64,000 nt of DNA from the NCBI GenBank assembly GCA_016207515.1, contig JACQPN010000020.1:41824-105823 (forward strand), read 5' to 3'. Shown here piece after piece: positions 24,561-36,203 of the stretch. Position 1 is the first letter of the stretch. The number at the start of each line of letters is the position of its first letter. Made by a program: the position numbers and the translations under genes. This DNA comes from Euryarchaeota archaeon. GTDB lineage: Archaea; Thermoplasmatota; SW-10-69-26; JACQPN01. Below the pieces are notes generated by a model, which saw nothing but the letters and a program-made list of their open reading frames with translations, had not been told where the DNA came from and ran no database searches.

Positions 24561-26094
24561 TTGGCCGACGTCCACCGTGAGACCGCCGCAACGTTAGGCT
24601 TTGAGGCTAAGCTCTGGCAAGCCGCTGACGCGCTCCGAAACAACATGGATGCAGCCGAGTACAAGCACGTCGTCCTCGGCCTCATCTTCCTCAAATACAT
24701 CTCCGACGCGTTCGAATCCAAGCACGCCGAGCTCGAAGCCCACAAAATGGAGGGCGCCGATCCTGAGGATCCGGACGAGTACCGCGCCGTGAGCATCTTC
24801 TGGGTGCCCAAGGAAGCCCGGTGGTCGCATCTGAAGTCCAAGGCGCCACAACCCGAGATCGGGAAGCTTGTCGACGACGCCATGGCGGCGATTGAGCGCG
24901 ACAATCCGACACTCAAGAGCGTGCTTCCAAAGGATTACGCTCGTCCCGGCCTCGACAAGCAACGCCTCGGACAGCTCATCAACCTCGTAAGCGACATCGG
25001 CCTCGGCAACCCGACCGACCGCGCCAAAGACACGCTGGGCCGCGTGTACGAATATTTCCTGGCGCAGTTTGCGAGTTCCGAGGGGAAGAAGGGCGGTCAG
25101 TTCTACACGCCTTCTCGCGTTGTGCGCGTGCTCGTCGAGATACTCGCGCCCTACAAGGGCCGCGTTTACGATCCCTGTTGTGGCTCGGGTGGCATGTTCG
25201 TTTCAAGCGAGAAATTCATCGAGGCTCACAGCGGCAAACTGGGCGACATTTCAATCTACGGTCAAGAGTCCAACTATACGACATGGCGCCTCTCGAAGAT
25301 GAACCTCGCCATCCGCGGAATCGACGCGCAGATAGCCCACGGGGATTCATTCCACAACGACCACCACCCTGACCTCAAGGCGGACTACGTGCTGGCCAAC
25401 CCGCCCTTTAACGACAGCGACTGGCGCGGGGAGCTGCTCAAGGAAGATAAGCGATGGGTCTACGGCGTGCCGCCGCCGGGCAACGCCAATTTTGCTTGGG
25501 TAGAACACTTCGTCCACCACCTCGCACCCACCGGCATGGCCGGCTTCGTTCTCGCCAACGGCTCCATGTCCTCGAACCAATCGGGCGAAGGCGAAATCCG
25601 GAAGGCCATGATCGAGGCCGACCTCGTCGATTGCATGGTGGCCCTTCCCGGCCAACTATTCTATTCGACGCAGATCCCCGTCTGCCTGTGGTTCCTTACC
25701 AAGACCAAGAAAAACGGGCGTTTCCGCGACCGGCGCGGCGAGACGCTCTTCATCGACGCGCGAAAGATGGGCTCGATGGTGGACCGCGTGCACCGCGAGC
25801 TGACCGACGAGGACATCGCGAAGATCGCCGGAACCTACCACGCATGGCGCGGTGACACGGGTGCGGGCGATTACGTTGACGTGCCCGGCTTCTCTATGGC
25901 CGCGAAGCTCGACGACATCCGCAAGCACGGCCACGTGCTCACGCCGGGCCGCTACGTCGGCCCCGAGGCGGTGGAGGACGACGGTGAGCCGTTCGAGGAG
26001 AAGATGAAGCGGCTCACCGCAACGCGGCGCGAGCAGCAGGCCGAGGCCGCGAAGCTCGATGCTGCGATCGCCGCCAACATGAAGGAGCTCGGGT

Positions 26095-26105
<11 letters not shown>
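24561..26105 (+). CDS. hsdM: Type I restriction-modification methyltransferase subunit
   Basis: The 514-residue protein is a type I N6-adenine methyltransferase. An N-terminal HsdM domain ([31 protein letters not shown]) is followed by AdoMet motif I ([15 protein letters not shown], about residue 202) and catalytic motif IV (LANPPFND, about 278). The start is a TTG. Its 3' end overlaps hsdS by 11 bases, so the subunits are translationally coupled. It methylates adenine at the site set by HsdS and forms the core of the restriction complex. Confidence 0.95.
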
Positions 26106-27323
<1,218 letters not shown>

Positions 27324-27327
<4 letters not shown>

Positions 27328-28367
27328 AACCGCGGATTGATCCCAACAACTACAACGCCTGCCCCGACTATAATGACTGGTTGGATGAGAGCTACTCTGA
27401 CGCTGGACCTGAGCTGAACATACAGGGGTTCCAACCTAGGGCCAGTCATGTTCTTTTCACGATGAGCCAGGACACCTATCAAGCCGCATTTGCTGACTTC
27501 TTGCAGGAACGCGATGAGCAACTGAAGGAGACAATTTCTTACGAGTTTCCATCACCAATTGCATACTACTTCTACAGGTTCGAAAACGGTTACGAGAACG
27601 AGCTCCAAAGATTGCACCTTCTTCGTGACACATGGGAGGCGACGGTAGACATCTTACATGCCTTGGTAATCTCCGAATGTCGGTTCAGGAAACTAGGGCT
27701 GCACGAGCCCTTGGCTTTCTCTGACCTTCTGACAGAAAGCGTCGCACAACGCTTGCTCAACATTGAACGAATTGTTAGCCATGCTCAGGCCGAGGGGGTG
27801 GCGCTAGACGTGGTCAAGATTTTTTCCCCGACGATGCTGGGAACGATGCGGGCGCTCAACCAATCTCGCAACGCTTTCTCGCATAGCGCCGCCCAATCCG
27901 AACTTCAGGCCCAAACCTGGATTGGCGAATGTTATTCCGACGTTATTGAAGTCTTGGGCGCGTTGAAGGGTTTGGCCACCGTGGAAATCTTGCGTTATCT
28001 GAGTCAACCTAACGCTCTTACGTTACGTTGTGAGGTATTCAAGGGGCATGGTTCCACAAGGACGATAAGAGACGTCCCGATGACGGCTGACCAGGCACGG
28101 GAGTCTCAGCACTACTTCCAGCAGGGACAAATGCTAGTCCTTACCACGGGGCCTGTCCTCAGTCTACGACCAATGGTACACTACTGCCAGGATGAGGCCG
28201 GCCAATCCACGAAATTGTGTTTATTTCGAAAGACGCGCGGAGACCCGCCAGATCGGCGCATTGAGTATGAAGTGGTTGGGGACGCGGTTCGCCGAGATGA
28301 GGCTCGTGCGACGTTCCAACTTGAACTCGACGAGCTCCGAAGCATTTTCGGTCTGGAGCCGGAATGA
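27324..28367 (+). CDS. HEPN-like protein inside the type I restriction operon
   Basis: The 347-residue protein matches no family I can name. Its central helical region has TMRALNQSRNAFSHSAAQ at about residues 173-190, an R-x4-H motif in the context typical of HEPN ribonuclease/toxin domains, preceded by a long helix (TESVAQRLLNIERIVSHAQ). The C-terminal third (from about 220) looks like a separate beta-rich domain. It is locked in the operon by a 3-base overlap with hsdS (TTGA) and 11 bases to hsdR. Its composition is more AT-rich than its neighbours. The position equals that of prrC in E. coli. A helicase or ABC ATPase domain as in PrrC is absent. Confidence 0.6.
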
Positions 28368-28378
28368 GGTAGTTGAAC

Positions 28379-31300
28379 ATGCGTTCTCACCAAAGATTCA
28401 CCGAATCCATCGTCGAAGACGCCGGCCTCTCCTGGCTTGAGGCTCAAGGTTATTCAGTCATGCATGGACCTGCCATCGCCGTCGGCGAACCCGCCGCCGA
28501 GCGATTCGATCCGGCCTATCGCGACGTCGTTCTTCAAGACCGTCTGAGGAAGACCCTCGCCCTCCTTAACCCCACGTTACCCGCGGAGGCGCTTGAAGAC
28601 GCGTTCCGCAAGTTGGCGCGTGTCGATGCCCCGTCACTTTTGGAGCGCAACCGCGCTGTCCATCGGATGCTCGTCGATGGGGTCGCGGTCGAGTTTCGCC
28701 GTTCCGATGGTTCGATCGCCGGCGCCCAGGCCCGCGTGCTCGATTTCGATTCACCGGATAAGAACGACTGGCTCGCCGTCAACCAATTTACGGTCGCGGA
28801 GGGGCAGCACATTCGCCGGCCAGACGTGGTACTCTTCGTGAATGGACTCCCGCTCGCCGTGGTTGAGCTAAAGAACGCGGCCGACGAAAATGCCACGATT
28901 TGGACTGCCTTCCAGCAATTCCAGACTTATCAGGCCCAGATTCCGTCCCTTTTCGCATACAACGCAGTGCTCCTTGTTTCCGACGGCGTGCAGGCGCGCA
29001 TTGGATCGCTTGGCGCAGGCCGCGAGTGGTTCAAGCCATGGCGGACCATCGGCGGCGACGGGGACGCGCCGGCCGGCATGTCCGAATTGCAGGTTGTTCT
29101 CGAAGGCGTGTTCGACAAACGGCGATTCCTCGACCTTATTCGGCACTTCATCGTCTTCGAAGATGAAGGGGCCGGAAAGCTCACCAAGAAAATGGCCGGC
29201 TACCACCAGTTCCACGCAATGAACGTCGCCGTGGAGGAAACGTTGCGTGCGGCGCGGCCACCTGCCAGCCAGTCCAGCGCCATTAGGCCCGGTCCGTCAG
29301 TAGACGGTCGCCGAAGCGGGGGTGAGCCCGGTGACCGGCGCGTGGGTGTCGTCTGGCACACGCAAGGCGCCGGAAAGAGCCTCAGCATGGCGTTTTACGC
29401 GGGCCGCGTCATCTTGCATCCGGCCATGGAGAATCCCACGATTGTCGTGCTCACGGACCGCAACGATCTGGACGACCAGTTGTACGGCACGTTTTCGCGC
29501 TGCCGCGATCTCCTTCGGCAAGCGCCCGCGCAAGCTGCGAATCGAACCGACCTTCGCGAGAAGTTGCGCGTCGCCGGCGGCGGTGTGGTTTTCACGACAA
29601 TCCAAAAATTCTTCCCAGAAGAGAAGGGGGACCGCCACCCGGTTCTTTCGGACCGGCGCAACATAGTCGTGATTGCCGACGAGGCGCACAGGAGCCAATA
29701 CGATTTCATCGACGGTTTCGCCCGCCACATGCGTGACGCCCTGCCAAAAGCATCCTTCATCGGGTTCACGGGAACGCCGATTGAGAAAACCGACGCCAAC
29801 ACTCGGGCTGTGTTTGGCGACTACATCAGCGTGTATGACATCCAGCGGGCGGTCATTGACCGCGCTACCGTCCCAATTTTCTATCAGAGTCGCCTCGCAA
29901 AGTTGGACTTGAAACCTACGGAACGACCCCTCATTGATTCACGCTTCGAGGAAGTCACAGAAGGCGAGGAGGTGGAACGAAAAGAGCGCCTTAAGACCCG
30001 GTGGGCGCAGCAAGAGGCGATCGTCGGTTCGGACAAGAGGGTGAAACTCATCGCAAGCGACCTCGTTTCACACTTTGGAGAACGCCTCGCCGCCATGGAT
30101 GGGAAGGCCATGATTGTTTGCATGAGCCGCCGGATCTGTGTGAAACTCTATGACGAGATTGTGGCGCTGCGTCCCGATTGGCGTGGCGACGGTGACACTG
30201 AGGGCGTGATTAAGGTAGTCATGACTGGCTCCGCGACGGACCACCTCGAATGGCAGCCTCACATCCGGAACAAGCCGCGACGAGAGGCACTTGCCAAGCG
30301 GTTCCGGGACCCGAACGATCCTTTCCAAATTGTAATCGTACGCGACATGTGGCTCACTGGGTTCGACGCGCCCAGCCTTCACACCATGTATCTGGACAAA
30401 CCGATGCGTGGACACGGCCTCATGCAAGCCATCGCGCGTGTCAACCGCGTCTTCAAGGACAAACCCGGCGGCCTCGTAGTGGATTACTTGGGCCTCGCCG
30501 ATGAACTCAAGAAAGCGCTCGCGACCTACACTGAGAGCGGAGGAACGGGAAAGACGGCACTCGACCAGGAGGAGGCGGTCGCCGTCATGCTCGAGAAGTA
30601 CGATATCTGCCGCGGGATCTTCCATGGATTCGATTGGGGGGATTGGATTTCTGGTACACCGCAAGACCGCTTGGGTCTGCTTCCAGCAGCCCAGGAGCAC
30701 GTCCTCGCCCAGAAGGATGGCAGAGAACGCCTCATGCGATTCGTGACAGAACTCTCGCAGGCGTTCGCCCTTTCCGTGCCGCACGAGGAGGCAATTCGAA
30801 TCCGTGACGACGTCGCATTCTTCCAAGCGGTGCGCGCAGTGCTCGCCAAGGGCGTGCCCGGGGAGCGGCGGACGGATGAGGAACTGGACCACGCGATCCG
30901 CCAGATTGTCTCCGAGGCGATAGTCTCCGACAGGGTGGTGGACCTGTTTGCGGCCGCTGGGCTCAAGAAGCCGGACATTTCGATTCTCTCTGAAGACTTT
31001 CTCGCCGAAATCCGGGGAATGCCTCAACGTAACTTGGCCGTAGAGCTCCTCCGAAAGCTCTTGGCGGGGGAGATCAAGACGCGGTCGAAACGGAACGTGG
31101 TCCAAGCCCGCTCCTTTGCGGAGCTATTGGAGAAATCCATCCGCACGTACCAGAACCGGGCGATTGAGGCGGCTCAGGTCATCGAAGAGTTGATCCAACT
31201 CGCCAAGGACCTGCGGGAAGCGGATTCGAGGGGCGAAGAACTAGGGCTTTCGAACGAGGAGGTCGCATTCTACGACGCGTTGGAGACAAACGACAGCGCC

Positions 31301-31534
31301 GTCAAAGTGCTCGGGGAGCCGACTTTGAAGTTGATTGCGCGGGAACTCGTCGAGGCTGTCCGGACGAACGTGACAATCGACTGGACTGTCCGCGAGAATG
31401 TCCGTGCGAAGTTGCGCGTAATCGTCAAGCGAATCTTAAGAAAGTACGGCTACCCGCCAGACCTGCAGGAAAAGGCCACGGCGACGGTGCTCGAACAGGC
31501 TGAGGTCTTGACGGCCGAGTGGGTGCCTCTGTAG
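28379..31534 (+). CDS. hsdR: Type I restriction endonuclease subunit R
   Basis: The 1051-residue protein has an N-terminal PD-(D/E)xK nuclease ([19 protein letters not shown], about 148-166), Walker A ([11 protein letters not shown], about 327), the DEAH box ([10 protein letters not shown], about 431), and FTGTP plus an arginine-finger motif VI ([14 protein letters not shown]). It translocates DNA and cleaves unmodified DNA at collisions. I start at the ATG at 28379, with GAGGT 9 bases upstream; a TTG lies two codons earlier. A stretch near residues 295-320 is low in conservation but in frame. Confidence 0.95.
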   Translation: MRSHQRFTESIVEDAGLSWLEAQGYSVMHGPAIAVGEPAAERFDPAYRDVVLQDRLRKTLALLNPTLPAEALEDAFRKLARVDAPSLLERNRAVHRMLVDGVAVEFRRSDGSIAGAQARVLDFDSPDKNDWLAVNQFTVAEGQHIRRPDVVLFVNGLPLAVVELKNAADENATIWTAFQQFQTYQAQIPSLFAYNAVLLVSDGVQARIGSLGAGREWFKPWRTIGGDGDAPAGMSELQVVLEGVFDKRRFLDLIRHFIVFEDEGAGKLTKKMAGYHQFHAMNVAVEETLRAARPPASQSSAIRPGPSVDGRRSGGEPGDRRVGVVWHTQGAGKSLSMAFYAGRVILHPAMENPTIVVLTDRNDLDDQLYGTFSRCRDLLRQAPAQAANRTDLREKLRVAGGGVVFTTIQKFFPEEKGDRHPVLSDRRNIVVIADEAHRSQYDFIDGFARHMRDALPKASFIGFTGTPIEKTDANTRAVFGDYISVYDIQRAVIDRATVPIFYQSRLAKLDLKPTERPLIDSRFEEVTEGEEVERKERLKTRWAQQEAIVGSDKRVKLIASDLVSHFGERLAAMDGKAMIVCMSRRICVKLYDEIVALRPDWRGDGDTEGVIKVVMTGSATDHLEWQPHIRNKPRREALAKRFRDPNDPFQIVIVRDMWLTGFDAPSLHTMYLDKPMRGHGLMQAIARVNRVFKDKPGGLVVDYLGLADELKKALATYTESGGTGKTALDQEEAVAVMLEKYDICRGIFHGFDWGDWISGTPQDRLGLLPAAQEHVLAQKDGRERLMRFVTELSQAFALSVPHEEAIRIRDDVAFFQAVRAVLAKGVPGERRTDEELDHAIRQIVSEAIVSDRVVDLFAAAGLKKPDISILSEDFLAEIRGMPQRNLAVELLRKLLAGEIKTRSKRNVVQARSFAELLEKSIRTYQNRAIEAAQVIEELIQLAKDLREADSRGEELGLSNEEVAFYDALETNDSAVKVLGEPTLKLIARELVEAVRTNVTIDWTVRENVRAKLRVIVKRILRKYGYPPDLQEKATATVLEQAEVLTAEWVPL

Positions 31535-31575
31535 TCGCGTCTGCCTGCCGCGATGAATTCCTGGATCGCGGCCCG

Positions 31576-31692
31576 TCAATTGGCGGGGCAGAACCCGAAA
31601 ACGCAGTACTCTGTTTCGGCCATCTGGTACGCCGTTCCCGCTAGCGTCGGCCGCCCACAATTGCACATCCCGGGAATGAGTGATTGCGCCAT
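31576..31692 (-). CDS. Small Cys-containing protein candidate
   Basis: A 38-codon ORF reads MAQSLIPGMCNCGRPTLAG, and later has TEYCVFGFCPAN before the TGA. Four Cys (C-x-C, C-x4-C) could bind one zinc. No RBS or clear TATA box supports it except TATAAATT-like bases about 60 upstream. It sits in the 298-base gap after hsdR, otherwise empty. Confidence 0.35.
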   Translation of the reverse strand: MAQSLIPGMCNCGRPTLAGTAYQMAETEYCVFGFCPAN

Positions 31693-31832
31693 TTCGTGAT
31701 TTGCCACGCCGGGATTTGACATGGGGGTTGGTCGATGGGGGTGAGCCGAATTTATCCCCGTGGTCTCCGAAACCGAGCCGAATCCTCGATCGCGACCACA
31801 TGTTTAGTGGCACGGGACCACGGGCGCCGACC

Positions 31833-32993
31833 CTAATTCAACGGCCTTCTCTCGACTTCGAGGGCGCTTGAGGTCGGGTAGACTTCCGACACGTAGCACG
31901 GGTACGGGATGTCGCGTGCGATCTCCTCAAGCACCCACGGCGCGACCTCCACGAAGCCCGTCTCGACTTTCCAAAGTGTCTCAGGGAGTTTGAACCGCTT
32001 GGAAAGAATCTCGACGACAGGCGCCGGGTCGGAGACCTCGACTATCCCTTTTAGGATGGTTCCGTCGTCCGTGCGTTTCTCGTAAGTCTTGGCGTCGGTC
32101 TCACCCATCCGTATGAGTCGGTTCCTGAGCTGTATCCCGTCCTTGAAACACGCGGAGCAGTAGTGGACGGCGGTCTTTCCGCCCTTCTTCAACGCGAGAA
32201 GGCGCATGGAAGCCGCTTCGCTCTCCTTGGCGCCGGCGCTCGTCGGGTCGCGTATGTCGTAACCCATGTTGAGGAGGTTGCGGAAGTTCGTCTCGGAGAA
32301 CTCCAACTCGTTGAGGTTGATGTAGGAAAGGCCGTTCGCCTCCGCGTAGTCGATGAGGGCGCTCATCTCCTTCTCGCGGTTCGGAAGCGCCGGGATCTCT
32401 ATCCCAACCGTCATCCCCGTTGCCTTCGCGGCCGGGATGAGCCGGTGGTGGTGTCCCTTCTCCATCCTCGACCAGTACTCTGGGGGCGGGTGGAACCGGA
32501 TCTCGTCGAGTCCAGCTTCGGCGAGCTTCGTAAGCCACGCGGGGTCGAAGTCTATCTGCGTGTAGAGGTGGATGTGGTGCCCGGGGCCGAATGCGGTTTT
32601 CAAGGCGCGGACGTACTGTACGACGCGTTCGGGCTTGAACATGGGGTCGCCGCCCGCTATCCCGGTGCCGAGGGCCCGCATGGTCTTCGCCTCGGCGATG
32701 ACGCCGTCGACATCGTCGGGGTCCAGTTTCCGTTCATTTGCCCAGATCATGTCGACGTTTCGCCGCTCGGAACTGATGGGGCAGTAGGGGCACCGGTAGT
32801 GGCAGTTACCGGTGATGAACAGCACCATCTTGCCGCCCTTCTCGCAAAGCGTGCAGCCGAGCGGGAGGGGTCCGGTCGTGAACGACCCGCCCGGCAACGT
32901 GGAAACACCCGTGGCCGGGGCATCCTGCCCCCATGAAGGCGCCGCGCGCGTCGGGGCTTGTGTCCCGGCGGGGCGGTCGGAGACCTTTCTCAT
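31833..32993 (-). CDS. Radical SAM protein
   Basis: The 386-residue protein has a radical SAM cluster motif CHYRCPYC (C-x3-C-x2-C, about residues 65-72), AGGDPMF (SAM-binding GGE-like motif) and a TIM-barrel pattern, plus extra Cys (TLCEKGG before it, YCSACF near residue 290) that could bind a second cluster. It resembles archaeal radical SAM enzymes of unknown substrate. The frame is open to 33020, but TATA box TATAAA at 33020-33025 overlaps that start, so I start at MRKVSDRP. Confidence 0.82.
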   Translation of the reverse strand: MRKVSDRPAGTQAPTRAAPSWGQDAPATGVSTLPGGSFTTGPLPLGCTLCEKGGKMVLFITGNCHYRCPYCPISSERRNVDMIWANERKLDPDDVDGVIAEAKTMRALGTGIAGGDPMFKPERVVQYVRALKTAFGPGHHIHLYTQIDFDPAWLTKLAEAGLDEIRFHPPPEYWSRMEKGHHHRLIPAAKATGMTVGIEIPALPNREKEMSALIDYAEANGLSYINLNELEFSETNFRNLLNMGYDIRDPTSAGAKESEAASMRLLALKKGGKTAVHYCSACFKDGIQLRNRLIRMGETDAKTYEKRTDDGTILKGIVEVSDPAPVVEILSKRFKLPETLWKVETGFVEVAPWVLEEIARDIPYPCYVSEVYPTSSALEVERRPLN

Positions 32994-33019
32994 CTGGAAG
33001 CGCCGAGTCCATTCAACCA

Positions 33020-33025
33020 TATAAA
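33020..33025 (-). promoter_or_regulatory. TATA box of the radical SAM gene
   Basis: The minus strand reads TTTATA ending at 33020, 27 bases before the ATG at 32993. This fixes the start downstream of the longer frame and faces the thiR-like promoter. Confidence 0.65.
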
Positions 33026-33076
33026 CCGGATGCGCCGAGGCAACGACCCTGAACGGCCCACCCCGCCATTACCCGG

Positions 33077-33086
33077 TTATATTTAT
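33077..33086 (+). promoter_or_regulatory. TATA box of the thiR-like operon
   Basis: TTATATTTAT lies 22 bases before the GTG at 33108. The two divergent promoters sit about 55 bases apart, room for one ThiR operator. Confidence 0.65.
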
Positions 33087-33107
33087 TGGCGGGCCATTGT
33101 CAGTCGC

Positions 33108-34037
33108 GTGCGGCTTCCGCAGGAGATCGTAGCAGAACGGTTCGTTCCCACGGTGCGTTCGATGCTCGTCTCCGAGATGACGAAACTCGGCATGACGCAA
33201 GACGAGATTGCAAGAAGCCTCGGCATCAGCCAAGCGGCCGTCAGCAAGCATCGCGCCGGGCGACAGCGGTTGGAGCCCGTCGTGGCAAAGGACCCGCGCG
33301 TCGCCGAGGCCGTCGCTTTGATCGCCGAGGGCTTCCATGAGGAGCGTTTGAGCCCAACGGAGGCGATGGCGCACTTGATGGCGCTGGTGCGTGAGTTGTC
33401 GAACCGTGGACCCGTATGCGAGCTCCACGAACGTGAGATGCCGGCGCTTCGAGGGTCAGGCTGCGATCTGTGCGTCGTCGAGGGAGGGAGCACCTTGATG
33501 CAAGAACAACGCGTCCTCTCAAACCTACGATCCGCCATCCGCATCCTGGAGGATACACCGGCGTTCGGGCACTTGATCCCGAGCGTGGGGGCGAACGTCT
33601 GCATGGCCCTGACCGGTGCAAGCGACCTGCCGGACGTCGCAGGCGTCCCCGGGCGCATCGATTCGCAAAAGGGCGCAGTCACCATACATGGAGCGCCCGC
33701 CTTCGGGGCCAGTCACCACGTCGCGGAGGTCCTCCTCGGGGTCCATTCCTATGATCCTGAGAAGGCCGCGGCCATAAACATGAGGACGGAGGACCGCGTC
33801 CTGGCCGCGTTGAAGGGAGGACGCCTTTCGTGCGTAGAGGTGAAAGCGGCCCACGAATCGGACCGAAAAAGCCTCCTCGCCGAATTGACGCGAATCGGCA
33901 AGACGCCCGACGTCGTCTACCATCGGGGTGCCTTCGCCGTCGAGCCCATCACGTACGTATTCGGCAAGGACGCGGAGAGCCTCGCCAGACTCGTGCGCTC
34001 TATCGCCGTCGACTTGGAGGCGTCCCGTGGACTTTGA
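33108..34037 (+). CDS. thiR: HTH-ThiN regulator (ThiR-like)
   Basis: The 309-residue protein joins an N-terminal HTH (MTQDEIARSLGISQAAVSKHRAG, about residues 27-50) to a C-terminal ThiN domain (from about residue 135: NLRSAIRILEDTPAFGHLIPSVG, then GAPAFGASHHVAEVLLGV). ThiN otherwise is a thiamine-phosphate synthase; fused to HTH it is the archaeal ThiR regulator, which senses thiamine phosphates and represses thiamine genes. A CDLC motif between them may bind metal. No ThiD domain is present. The GTG start is set by the TATA box. Translation is coupled to the aminotransferase. Confidence 0.82.
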   Translation: MRLPQEIVAERFVPTVRSMLVSEMTKLGMTQDEIARSLGISQAAVSKHRAGRQRLEPVVAKDPRVAEAVALIAEGFHEERLSPTEAMAHLMALVRELSNRGPVCELHEREMPALRGSGCDLCVVEGGSTLMQEQRVLSNLRSAIRILEDTPAFGHLIPSVGANVCMALTGASDLPDVAGVPGRIDSQKGAVTIHGAPAFGASHHVAEVLLGVHSYDPEKAAAINMRTEDRVLAALKGGRLSCVEVKAAHESDRKSLLAELTRIGKTPDVVYHRGAFAVEPITYVFGKDAESLARLVRSIAVDLEASRGL

Positions 34038-35163
34038 GGCCTGGCGGGCGGAGTTTCCCGGCCTCGAACGCAAGACCTACCTCAACTCATGCTCGTTGGG
34101 CGCATTGTCAAGACGCGTCCGCGCCGCCGTGAACTTGCAACTCGACCTTTGGGAAGAGTTGGGCGCCTCCGCGTGGTACGGATTGTGGATGGGGGAGTTG
34201 GACGCGCTCCGACAGAAACTCGCGCGCCTTTTTTCCGTCGAGAAGAGCGAGATGTCGGTACAGCCATCGGTGAGCGTCGCCTTGGGTTCGATCGCGTCCT
34301 CGCTCGACTACACAAGACGGCCTGCCGTCGTGAGCGCGGACATGGATTTCCCGACCGTTCCCTACCAATGGATGGTGAAGGGCAGCTTGCACCTTCGCAT
34401 GGTGCACGGCGACGGGGTGAAAGTCGACGCCAGCGGTTTCGAGAAGGCCATGGACAAGACCGTTGCAGCGCTTGCGACCTCGCACGTCTACTTCACGAGC
34501 GGCTTCATCCAGGACGTTCCGCGGATCTGCCGCGCGGCAAGAGAGAACGGGGCCTTGGCGATAATCGACGGTTACCAGGCCGCCGGTCAATTGCCCGTCT
34601 CGCCCCGGGAACTGGGCGCCGACGTCTACATCGCGGGCGGCCTCAAATGGCTCTTGGGAGGGACCGGCATCGCGTACATGTACGTCCGGAATGAGTTGGC
34701 CCTCGGACTCGATCCCAAGCACACCGGCTGGTTCGCCGCCGCGCGTCAGTTCGAATTCGACGCGAACGCCTTCGAATTCAAGCCCGACGCAAGGCGGTTC
34801 GAGGCGGGGACCCCCCCCGTGGCGGCCGTTTACGCGGCGTCGGCCGGCCTAGACATCATACTTGAGATAGGCCCCGAAAGGATCAGGGAACGGACCGCGA
34901 GGCTCGTCGACGGGGTGTACGAGAGACTCGTGGATGCCGGTTACTCCCTGAAAACACCGGGGCGATCGGAGGAGCGGGCGGGAATCGTGATGGTGGCCCT
35001 CAAAGACCCGGCGACCGCCGTGAAGCGGCTCGCGGCGGAAGGGATAATCGTGGACTCACGCCCCGGAAGGCTACGCGTCTCTCCGTACTTTTACAACACG
35101 GACGCGGAGCTCGATCGGTTCGTCGCCGCGTTGAAGAGGCACGCGCCGCCGGGGAATGGTTGA
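34027..35163 (+). CDS. PLP-dependent class V aminotransferase
   Basis: The 378-residue protein has the class V fold-type I pattern: AIIDGYQAAGQLPVSP (Asp that pairs with the PLP ring), then GGLKWLLGGTGIAYMYV with the Schiff-base Lys. It resembles kynureninase/cysteine-desulfurase-like enzymes; the substrate is not evident. Its GTG overlaps the regulator gene by 11 bases and its stop overlaps the HAD gene by 3-4 bases, so all three are one operon. A role in sulfur or thiazole supply to thiamine is possible from context but unproven. Confidence 0.85.
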   Translation: MDFEAWRAEFPGLERKTYLNSCSLGALSRRVRAAVNLQLDLWEELGASAWYGLWMGELDALRQKLARLFSVEKSEMSVQPSVSVALGSIASSLDYTRRPAVVSADMDFPTVPYQWMVKGSLHLRMVHGDGVKVDASGFEKAMDKTVAALATSHVYFTSGFIQDVPRICRAARENGALAIIDGYQAAGQLPVSPRELGADVYIAGGLKWLLGGTGIAYMYVRNELALGLDPKHTGWFAAARQFEFDANAFEFKPDARRFEAGTPPVAAVYAASAGLDIILEIGPERIRERTARLVDGVYERLVDAGYSLKTPGRSEERAGIVMVALKDPATAVKRLAAEGIIVDSRPGRLRVSPYFYNTDAELDRFVAALKRHAPPGNG

Positions 35164-35813
35164 ACGTGATGGTCAAGATAGCGTCTTTCGACCTCGACGG
35201 GACGCTCGTGGAGGACACCGTGTTCGAGACCGTCTCGCGGGCGGCAGGCTTCCACGAGCACGTCCTCAAACACGATACCGACTACTTTGCCGGGAAGATA
35301 ACGCTCGAAGAATGCTTCCACCTGGAATACAGGTACTTGGTCGGGCTCCCGTTGGAGACGGTGCAGGCGGCGATGCGGGACGGAAAGTGGATACCCGGCA
35401 TCCGTGAGGCGGTCGCTCGCCTCAAGACCGCGGGGCTGAAGACGATCGTCTTGACCGATCAACCCCGGTTCCTCGCGGAGTGCGCGCTTCGTTTCGGGTT
35501 CGACGAGGCGGTCTGTTCGGAGGCGACGATCAAGAATGGGGTCGTGACCAGTGACATCCGACCACGCTTCGACAAACTGGCGAACCTCGACGCCTGGGCC
35601 CGCGAGAGAGGCGTCGGCCTCAAAGAGATCGTCCATGTGGGGAACGGCATGAACGACACCGCCGTCTTTGGCAGGGTCGCATACGGGATAGCCGCGAACC
35701 CGAGTTCGGCGGCCGTCTCGAAGGCTGCCGCCTTCACCATCGACCCGATGACCGACCTACGCCAGGCGACGGACGTCATCATCAAGAACCTCGCCGCCGG
35801 ATCCAGGCACTGA
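35160..35813 (+). CDS. HAD-family phosphatase
   Basis: The 217-residue protein has the HAD motifs: FDLDGTLVED (nucleophile Asp), VLTDQPRF (motif II, Thr), and VGNGMNDTAVFG (motif IV Asp). A helical cap lies between motifs I and II, as in phosphoserine-phosphatase-like and thiamine-phosphate-phosphatase HADs. It starts at TTG overlapping the aminotransferase stop (TTGA), or at the ATG 9 bases on. Operon position suggests a phosphatase step coupled to thiamine or amino-acid metabolism. Confidence 0.85.
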   Translation: MNVMVKIASFDLDGTLVEDTVFETVSRAAGFHEHVLKHDTDYFAGKITLEECFHLEYRYLVGLPLETVQAAMRDGKWIPGIREAVARLKTAGLKTIVLTDQPRFLAECALRFGFDEAVCSEATIKNGVVTSDIRPRFDKLANLDAWARERGVGLKEIVHVGNGMNDTAVFGRVAYGIAANPSSAAVSKAAAFTIDPMTDLRQATDVIIKNLAAGSRH

Positions 35814-35825
35814 GGGGCGCTCGCC

Positions 35826-36086
35826 TTGACGAAAGGACGGAATGTCCCGGGAAGCCCCCGGACGATCCTTCTCCGCGCCAAACATTCGCCGGAGGGTTTC
35901 GAGAACCTGACGATAACCTACGTGGATCGTGGCGCCGTGGGAGACGTGAAGACGGTGCAGGGTCGAGACGTCGTGGACATTGAGCGTGGACTTCTGGAGT
36001 TGAAGACTGGAGCGCGCATCCCAATGCACCGTATCGTGAAGATACGCGACGGCGGGCACCTGCTCTTCCTTCGGCGGGCCCGGTGA
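35826..36086 (+). CDS. UPF0248 (DUF504, MJ1316-like) protein
   Basis: The 86-residue protein ends MHRIVKIRDGGHLLFLRR, the HRI-type signature of the DUF504/MJ1316 domain proposed to recognise cyclic RNA ends. The domain begins near residue 27. It starts at TTG 12 bases after the HAD gene and on the same strand, so may be cotranscribed. Confidence 0.7.
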   Translation: MTKGRNVPGSPRTILLRAKHSPEGFENLTITYVDRGAVGDVKTVQGRDVVDIERGLLELKTGARIPMHRIVKIRDGGHLLFLRRAR

Positions 36087-36129
36087 GGGATGCACCTGCA
36101 TCAGCCTGCGAACCCGCCGATGGGACGAT

Positions 36130-36137
36130 TTTTATAG
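36130..36137 (+). promoter_or_regulatory. TATA-like box upstream of CBS-ParB gene
   Basis: TTTTATAG lies 66 bases before the ATG at 36204, implying a leader of about 40 bases. Confidence 0.5.
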
Positions 36138-36203
36138 AAGCCGGTCGGATATGCGGACAATGTCGGCAAGTCACGGGCGCGTCATCCTTTTCGTGGAGCC
36201 CCC

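Noticed and set aside
33086..33107. Long start of the thiR-like gene at 32958
   Set aside because: It would begin before the TATA box and the opposite promoter; the GTG at 33108 fits better.
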